This document shows, one piece after another, positions 58,190 through 64,000 of a DNA stretch of 64,000 nucleotides (position 1 is the first letter of the stretch; each line of letters starts with the position of its first letter). The notes under the pieces were generated by a model that was not told the origin of the DNA, made no database searches, and saw only the letters and a program-made list of their open reading frames with translations. Origin of the DNA: Chinchilla lanigera (taxonomy: Eukaryota; Chordata; Mammalia; Rodentia; Chinchillidae); assembly GCF_000276665.1 (NCBI RefSeq), contig NW_004955460.1, positions 3,984,571 through 4,048,570 on the forward strand, written 5' to 3'. A program made the position numbers and the translations under genes.

Positions 58190-58742
58190 CTAGTTAAATT
58201 AAACAAATTTATTACAGTAAAGGTCACATTGCCATTAATCTTCTGTAAAATTCTTGCTTTGAACACACTAGCCCATTGTTCTCGTCACTTTCTGAAGCAG
58301 TTCTGGAGTCCTCTTTCCTGAGTATCTTCAGTTGTGCTCTCCTGGCTGCCTCCGTGTCATGAATCAATTCAAATTGTTTACTTTTCCTGGTCATTTTGAC
58401 TTTGGGGAAGAGCCAGAAGTTGCAGAGTAGCAGATCTGGTAAATAGGCAGGCAGGGACACAATGTAGTGATTTTACAAACTTGCCTTTCTGTTGGACGGC
58501 ACTAGCCTACTATATTCACTGTATCTTTGGTCACACCTCACACAGATACTCAGGAAAGAAGACTTCCAAAACTGCTTCAGAAAGTGGCCAGAATGATGGG
58601 ATAAGTGTGTGCAAAGTGAGGGAAAGTATTTTGACGGAGGGCCCATGGTAATAAATCTTTTACTGTAATAAATCTTTTACAGTAATAAATTTTAAAAATT
58701 TAAACACACATTGTCCTTTGATCAACATTTTTATACCTCCTA
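58190..58742 (-). mobile_element. Mariner-derived fold-back element
   Basis: Left arm 58,213-58,335 and inverted right arm 58,545-58,665 enclose a decayed transposase remnant on the minus strand that still shows the mariner-type signature LPDLLLCNFWLFPKVKM (compare the SPDLAPCD-W-F pattern of mariner DDD transposases). Near the right end the 18-bp unit containing TAATAAATCTTTTAC is duplicated. It is a relic and encodes no functional enzyme. Confidence 0.9.
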
Positions 58743-58782
58743 TCTTTAGGGAGACTAATTACCTCAGAAGTACCAGTGGCAA

Positions 58783-58850
58783 AGAAAGAGAGAGAGAGAG
58801 ACAGAGAGGGAGAAAGAGAGAGAGAGAGAGAGACAAAAAGAGAGAGAGAG
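58783..58850. repeat. (GA)n microsatellite
   Basis: GAGAGA/GACAGA/GAAAGA run on the plus strand, starting about 40 bp past the mariner element. Confidence 0.95.
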
Positions 58851-60599
58851 ATCCCTAATGCTAAGCACAGTGAGGAAGTGAGAAGGGAGGAGAGTTAGAA
58901 TGACAGAAAGATCCAGTGATGACGCCTGGACACAGGCAGGGGCTATCCAGGCAGTCACAGACAAACATGGAATGTGGTCAGAGCTCAGCAGGGACAGATG
59001 ACAGATGACAGAATGGAAGTTAAATGTTAGTGCAGAATGGAAAATAATGAGTTAAATATAGCTGAGGTAATAGGTGAGAAGGTATGGAGGGAGAAATATT
59101 TTGAAGTCTGAAAAAGAGAGGACAGAACTGGGTGGAAGGTCTTCCCAAACTTCCTGGAAGAATACCAGCAAAGGACAGAAGGCACTGGAAAGACAGAAAG
59201 ACACAGAGCATGGAGCTGAGCTTGTCTGGAAACAGGGCTCTGGAGCCTGCTTATGCCCTTACACAGTGAAATGTGATGGCTGGACAGCAATTAAATGAAA
59301 GTTGGCTAACCTCCCACCATGGGCCAGGACTGGAACGAGGTGAACAAAGCTGAACCAGTCTGACCCCTGCTGTTTAGCTGTGGACTTTTAATGACAGTAC
59401 AGTTTGGCCAAAATGAATGAGGGAGTGAAGGCAAGCAGAGGTGAGGGAGCCTGGCTGCAGGGATGGGATTGAGGAATGACAGCAGATCAAGATCCTGAAG
59501 GATGGGTAAGCTGCAGCTTGCCAGCTAGGGAAGGTGGCGAAACCATTTCAGCACAGATTATAGCGTATGAGCCACACCAGCTGACCCTTGTTAGGAAGTG
59601 TCTACGTAAGGCCAAAGAGGTGAGATGCGGGTAGGTGTGGTTTGAAAGTCAAAGGGTTGTTGTGTTTTGGCATCACCCATAAGCATTCCATCAATCTAGG
59701 GATTGCCATACCATTTTAGATCCCTATGGGTGGAAACAACTCATTTATGTCAAATTCTGGATGCTTCCTTGGCAGAACTGAGAAACCAATTCAGACCAGG
59801 GCTGGGAAGGGAAGCTGACTTTTAAAACAAATAGCTAAACAAGTATATATTTCTGTATTTACTTGGAAATGTACGGATGGATTTGGGTAACAGTGTAGGA
59901 TTTTAAAAGAGCCAATTTCAGTAAGTTGCCCCCATTCGCTTTCTGTTAGCACCACGATTAGATTCCTTTTTGAAGAAAGAACTGAATGCCTTCATAGATG
60001 GTAGTCTTCCAGTATTTTAGCTATGGTGTCTGCTTTTTGAGAAGTTTCCATGCTTTGATATTACAAGTTGCCTTCCTTTCAAATACATGTGCCCGCTTCA
60101 TGACTAAAATCTCCCCTTACTTTTGGTTAGGATTTAGTCAAAGGGAGAATAAATATACACAAAAATGATGTCTGTGTGGCTTGTAAAGAAACCATTAACT
60201 CATAGAATATTCACAGGGTAACCAGGGGAAAGCAAACCAGGGAGTGGGAGTTACTCTCTGATTTGTGGGGAGTTACTCTAAGCTGTAGCAGCTGTAGCTC
60301 TGGAATCCTTGGGAGGGAACAAAGTGTTACTTTTGATGTCCACTGGATATTTTTATTTTAAGTAATTTTTTAATGCCCATTCAGACTTTAGTTTCATTTT
60401 TTCAATCCAGTCCTATTCTGACTTTGATTTTCTTGCTCTGCCCACAAAGGTGTGATATTGTGAAAGTCACATTTAGGGCTGTTGGTTTCCAGTATATGCA
60501 CTTTTAAATGTTGTTTGTGTTTCAGATAATAACTCTGCAGGGTTTTTCTTGATTTTTCATCACTGGAATAAATCATCAACAGAAATGGATACTGCTTTC

Positions 60600-60710
60600 T
60601 TAGATTTTATTCAGTTTCCTTTAGTTAATGATAGGCAGATGTGTAATTTCAATTAAGGATCTAATTATTATTTCTTAAATTAAAACCAAGCTCTCCAGCT
60701 CCTCTGGTCT
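60600..60710. promoter_or_regulatory. Candidate homeodomain-site cluster in the intron
   Basis: Within 110 bp the sequence has TTAGTTAATGATAG, CAATTAAGG, CTAATTATTA and AAATTAAAAC, several TAAT/ATTA cores in repeat-free DNA. Regulatory function is inferred only. Confidence 0.3.
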
Positions 60711-62439
60711 GGTAACTATGGAATTTACTTGGCAAAAGTGGACTTCCTTCTGAGCATGGATTAGGGAACTCTCTACTTCTGTAATTTATGACATATTTTA
60801 TTGTCAGAACTATGCTCTTGTGAGATCAAGCATTTGTCATAAATCACTTGAAAAAATAAATTGAGAAACTCTCTACTGGGTGATAGGAATCCTTTATTTT
60901 TGGTGATTGTCTACATTATATTTTGCCAATGTAAAGGGTAATATTTAAAAAAAAAAATTGAAGACCACTATCCTTATACCTGTGGTCCTGAGCTTTTTAC
61001 TTTTTGACTATGGGCAGTTTATGATCCTTACGCTCACAGATGTTTATATGTGGGATAAACATCTCCCATTGATTTGCCCAAATCAACCAGGGCTGAGGCC
61101 AAGAATGAATATTACTCATTTTCCTGATGTTTCTGACCAGGTTCACCATGAGTTCCCTTGATTTTTCTGGGATTGGGATACAGCTCTCATGCAGGCCTTG
61201 AATAAGAGGCCTGTAGGTGCCTGTTGTGACTTGGGCATCTGGGACAGTTCCCATACCATTCTTTCATGAGCATACATGGGAGAAGTACCCATGTACATCA
61301 AAAAAGGGAATCCCACCATTTGGATGTTAGTTGTAGCTGAAATGAGTTGGATTTCCAAGGTACATTGCCAAGAGCTGGCTTCTTCTTTCCATCTGCTAGA
61401 TCTCTGATTCTGCCATGAAGAGAGTGGTGGAGATGGTGGCTAGACTGGCAGAAGATCATCTCTCCCCTCAGCTATAACAGAGTCTCATCCTAGCGTGGAT
61501 AGGTACAGTGGGAGGAAGCTTCTCAGGTGTGGCTGGGGCCATGAGAGAGATGGTAGAACTGGATTTCTGACAGCCACTGTGGGCAAGGAGCTGAGGAAGC
61601 ACGCTGTTCCTTGATGAGGCCCTTCCACATCCAAACTGTCACCCCTCAAATCTAGAGCAATCATTTTATGTAACAGCTGTCACCCACACACCCACCCTTG
61701 AAACTCAGGTGAGAGTGAGAGCTACTTTATATTAAATGTTAATGATTTCTCACTAATTCATCACCTTTGGGGCAATTTACAACTTGGTTTTGCTGACAGA
61801 AATAGCTTTAGTTTTTAGCAGATTGCACAAAAGAGAGAGATTTTTTATTTTTTTCTGCCTGGAAATAATTATGAACATGGCTAGAATGAAGGTTTAAAAA
61901 GCCAATAAAAACAAAGAATCTTGTTTTATTTGGGGAAACAAATGGATCCTTGTAAAAGGTAAATGAAATAAGTGAGCCAAGAGACAGTAGGTCTGGCAGG
62001 GATGCTTTCCTGCTGGGATGAAGATGAAGAGGAAGAGGAGGAGGAAAGGGTGCATGGGAACCTTGGCTCCCCAAGGTAAAGGTTTAGATTTGGTGCAAGA
62101 ACACAGGTTTCTCTTCTCTAGGAAGCATATTCAGACTTGGCTTGCTGTTTCCTGTTGTTGACCTCCTTACTGGATGAGGTTTCTTTGCGAACCATTCTCA
62201 TAATTTGCTCACTTCCTTCTCATGACATTGACTACTGACCTTAGGTTCATGGAGAATCAGTCTTTCATGAATGGGTACCTCTTATGGGATCTGGCTTGCC
62301 TGCCACCATTACAGTCCAGCTTTTGAGTACAGTGCCAGGCACAGGCAAGTGATCAAGACATCTTCCTGTTAAACACATTTTTAGATATGAATTGAACAAA
62401 CAAATGGATTTTCCAAGCATGGCCTCTGAATGCCACCAA

Positions 62440-62560
62440 GAAGTGGCTGTTTTCCATTAGATCAGAAGCCAACTGGAAGCCATGGCTGACGTCACCGGAA
62501 GATTTCTCGGCATTGCTGTAGATACGTGATGACATCAGTGTGTCTTCTTCTCTTTTCCTT
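62440..62560. promoter_or_regulatory. Candidate CRE-containing element in the intron
   Basis: A perfect palindromic CRE, TGACGTCA (62,487-62,494), is followed 35 bp later by a near match TGACATCA (62,530-62,537), in repeat-free sequence. These are CREB/ATF-type sites; activity is not shown. Confidence 0.4.
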
Positions 62561-62704
62561 TGTGTTTATCTTCATGCTAATTACTTTACATTATTCAATT
62601 TTCCAGCAAGTCATACATAACTGTATGCTGGGCCATATATTTACTGTTAGTCTTCATAGCTCCCTTTCATCGGCTTTCTTTTGTTAGTGTATGCTCCAGC
62701 TTTT

Positions 62705-62752
62705 GACTGATTGATTGATTGATTGATTGATCAATCAATTGATTGATTGATT
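62705..62752. repeat. (TGAT)n tetranucleotide repeat with strand switch
   Basis: GATT units change to the complementary CAAT phase and back, giving an 18-bp perfect palindrome at 62,722-62,739 centred on TGATCA. Confidence 0.95.
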
Positions 62753-62925
62753 GTGGTATCAGGGATTGAACCTAGAGCTTTCACACTGAGCTACATCCCC
62801 AGCCCTTTTTATTTTTTATTTTGAGACAGGTTCTTGCTAAGGGACTGTTACCTAGGCTGGGCTCAAACGTGCAGTCTTCCTGCCTGAGCCTTCCAGAGTG
62901 CTGAGATTACAGCTGTGTCCCAAGC
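62753..62925 (-). mobile_element. B1-dID SINE
   Basis: GGTATCAGGGATTGAACCTA and GAGCTACATCCCCAGCCC (ID, reverse), then TTTTGAGACAGGTTCTTGCT and GTGCTGAGATTACAGCTGTG (B1, reverse). Confidence 0.93.
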
Positions 62926-63539
62926 TCCAAGGCCACCTCTTACTTCTTGATTCCTCCAGTTAGCAAGCAACTTGTTTCTAGGCATTTAAAATAGAGATGA
63001 GCTACACTTTAGAACATCACAACAAATCACAACGCTTCTCTACGACTTTACCTGGTTTCATCTCGGCAGCATTTGATATTCATCTCCTTTTTTGAAACTC
63101 CTGGATGCTAGATCATTGTGCTCGAGGTTCTTCTCTTGCTCTTGCCTTCCTTTCCTACCCCTTAAGAGCTGGTGTTTCTCCAGGTGACCCCAGGGTCTTT
63201 CTTCTGCTCCTCCTGCTTTCTGTGCATGTTCCATGGATTTGCAGCTATGACAAATGTACTAATGCCTTCCAGATCCAGCTGTCCTGTCCTGAGCTCTAGT
63301 ATGAATCCATACTCTTATTTTCAGTTATCTATTACAGGCTCTCATGAGTTCTTATTTGTGTTTTACTATCCTCTCCTAAGTGGTTTGTTGATAACGTCTT
63401 TGCATACTGCTATCAGAGTTGTTTTCTGGAAAAAAGAGAAGTCAGCCATGCCATTTACCTTTAAAACTACTCTTTATAGATGCCAGGGCTTCAGAGCAAA
63501 TCATACCACCAACACCACCACCGCCAGCACCAACATCAC

Positions 63540-63632
63540 AACAACATTAGTGCTTGCTCTATACTAGACATTATTCTAAGAGCTTCACCTATGTACTTCT
63601 CATAAGCACCCTGTGAGGTAGTTGCTGCTTGT
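63540..63632 (-). mobile_element. MIR SINE fragment
   Basis: TAGTGCTTGCTCTATACTAG, ATTCTAAGAGCTTCACC and CACCCTGTGAGGTAG. Confidence 0.65.
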
Positions 63633-63633
63633 C

Positions 63634-64000
63634 ATGGTTTAGATCTATAATGACCCCATAAAGTCTCATGTGTTCAGAGACAGGACATATGGAACGTGAT
63701 TGGATAATACGGGTGATACCCATCAGCAGATCCATCCACGGATGAGTTCAGTGCTGAATGTGCTGTTAGGAGATGAGAACCTATTGGAGGTGAGTTACTG
63801 GAGGCATGACTTGGAAGGGTATGATCTTGTCCCTTGCTCCTCCCTTTCCTCTGTTTCTCTTTTTTCTTCCTAGATGCCGCGATAAGAGCACCTTCCCTCC
63901 ACAGGCCCTTCCATCTGTTTCTGTCTGGAAGCCAACCAACCATTGACTGAATCCTCTGAAAATGTGAGCCAAAGTAACTCCCTCCTCCTTTAACTTGCAG
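63634..64000 (+). mobile_element. MaLR (ORR1-like) LTR, cut by window end
   Basis: GTCATGGTTTAGATCTATAA, GGAACGTGATTGGATAATAC, CTGTTAGGAGATGAGAACC and CATTGACTGAATCCTCTG, then AAGTAACTCCCTCCTCC, parallel to 25,345-25,775. Confidence 0.85.

Larger units (their letters stand above)
33520..64000 (-). other. POU6F2: POU6F2 gene, 3' part (partial)
   Basis: This is the gene span inside the window: the last three coding exons, the 3' UTR and parts of three introns, all read on the minus strand. POU6F2 is a class VI POU homeobox transcription factor, described in retinal ganglion and amacrine cells and in developing brain; it acts in the nucleus by binding DNA through a POU-specific domain and a POU homeodomain. 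The assignment to POU6F2 rather than POU6F1 rests on the homeodomain (NTHPSGQEMTEIAEKLNYD and WFCNKRQALKN) and on the tail ending in DSLEENS. Exon phases fit (0, 1 and 2), every junction has AG acceptor and GT donor, and the frame is open throughout, so this is an intact gene and not a processed copy. The 5' exons and promoter lie beyond base 64,000. Confidence 0.96.
51580..64000 (-). other. POU6F2 intron upstream of the Ser-rich exon (partial)
   Basis: At least 12.4 kb with no further exon that I could recognise; I looked for in-frame Gln/Ser-rich segments between AG and GT. Contents include MIRs, an old L1 3' region (53,130-53,830), B1-dID SINEs, a mariner derivative, GA and TGAT simple repeats, and a MaLR LTR at the window end. 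Stretches 54,080-55,740, 56,400-57,620 and 58,860-62,700 are mostly unique. Confidence 0.75.

Noticed and set aside
38373..63000. CRISPR-like or operon-like structure
   Set aside because: Regularly recurring segments are dispersed SINEs and mariner copies; the DNA is mammalian with spliced exons.

Overview
This is mammalian nuclear DNA. The only gene I can support is the 3' end of POU6F2, a POU/homeobox transcription-factor gene on the minus strand. The organism is most likely a non-muroid rodent. The window is full of B1-type (7SL-derived) SINEs joined to tRNA-derived ID units (B1-dID dimers) and solo ID elements, plus MaLR LTRs resembling the rodent ORR1/MT group. B1-dID dimers are known from squirrels, dormice, beavers and relatives. 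I cannot name the species.

Layout: bases 1-33,520 lie downstream of the gene and hold no gene I can support. They contain interspersed repeats of several ages (old L1, MIR, L2, MaLR LTRs, one near-complete MaLR provirus, mariner derivatives, ID and B1-dID SINEs) and ordinary unique sequence. Bases 33,520-37,486 are the proposed long 3' UTR, ending at a good poly(A) signal. Three coding exons follow at increasing coordinates: 37,487-37,883 (or to 37,991 with an alternative acceptor), 41,556-41,724 and 51,411-51,579. From 51,580 to the window end is intron, and the 5' exons lie beyond the window.

The three exons join in frame to give the last 244 residues of the protein: part of a Ser/Gln-rich region with an 11-Ser run, the POU-specific domain, the linker, the homeodomain and the C-terminal tail. 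Two acceptors 108 bp apart at the last exon give two forms. The longer adds 36 residues inside the POU-specific domain right after the ICR of its recognition helix, the variant known for POU6F2 (RPF-1).

The most notable non-genic structure is a family of about 0.55-kb mariner derivatives, six copies or fragments in 50 kb. Their two ends are long inverted repeats built from the transposase C-terminal coding region. I saw no CRISPR, operon, phage or other microbial system, and no sign of an undescribed multi-gene system.
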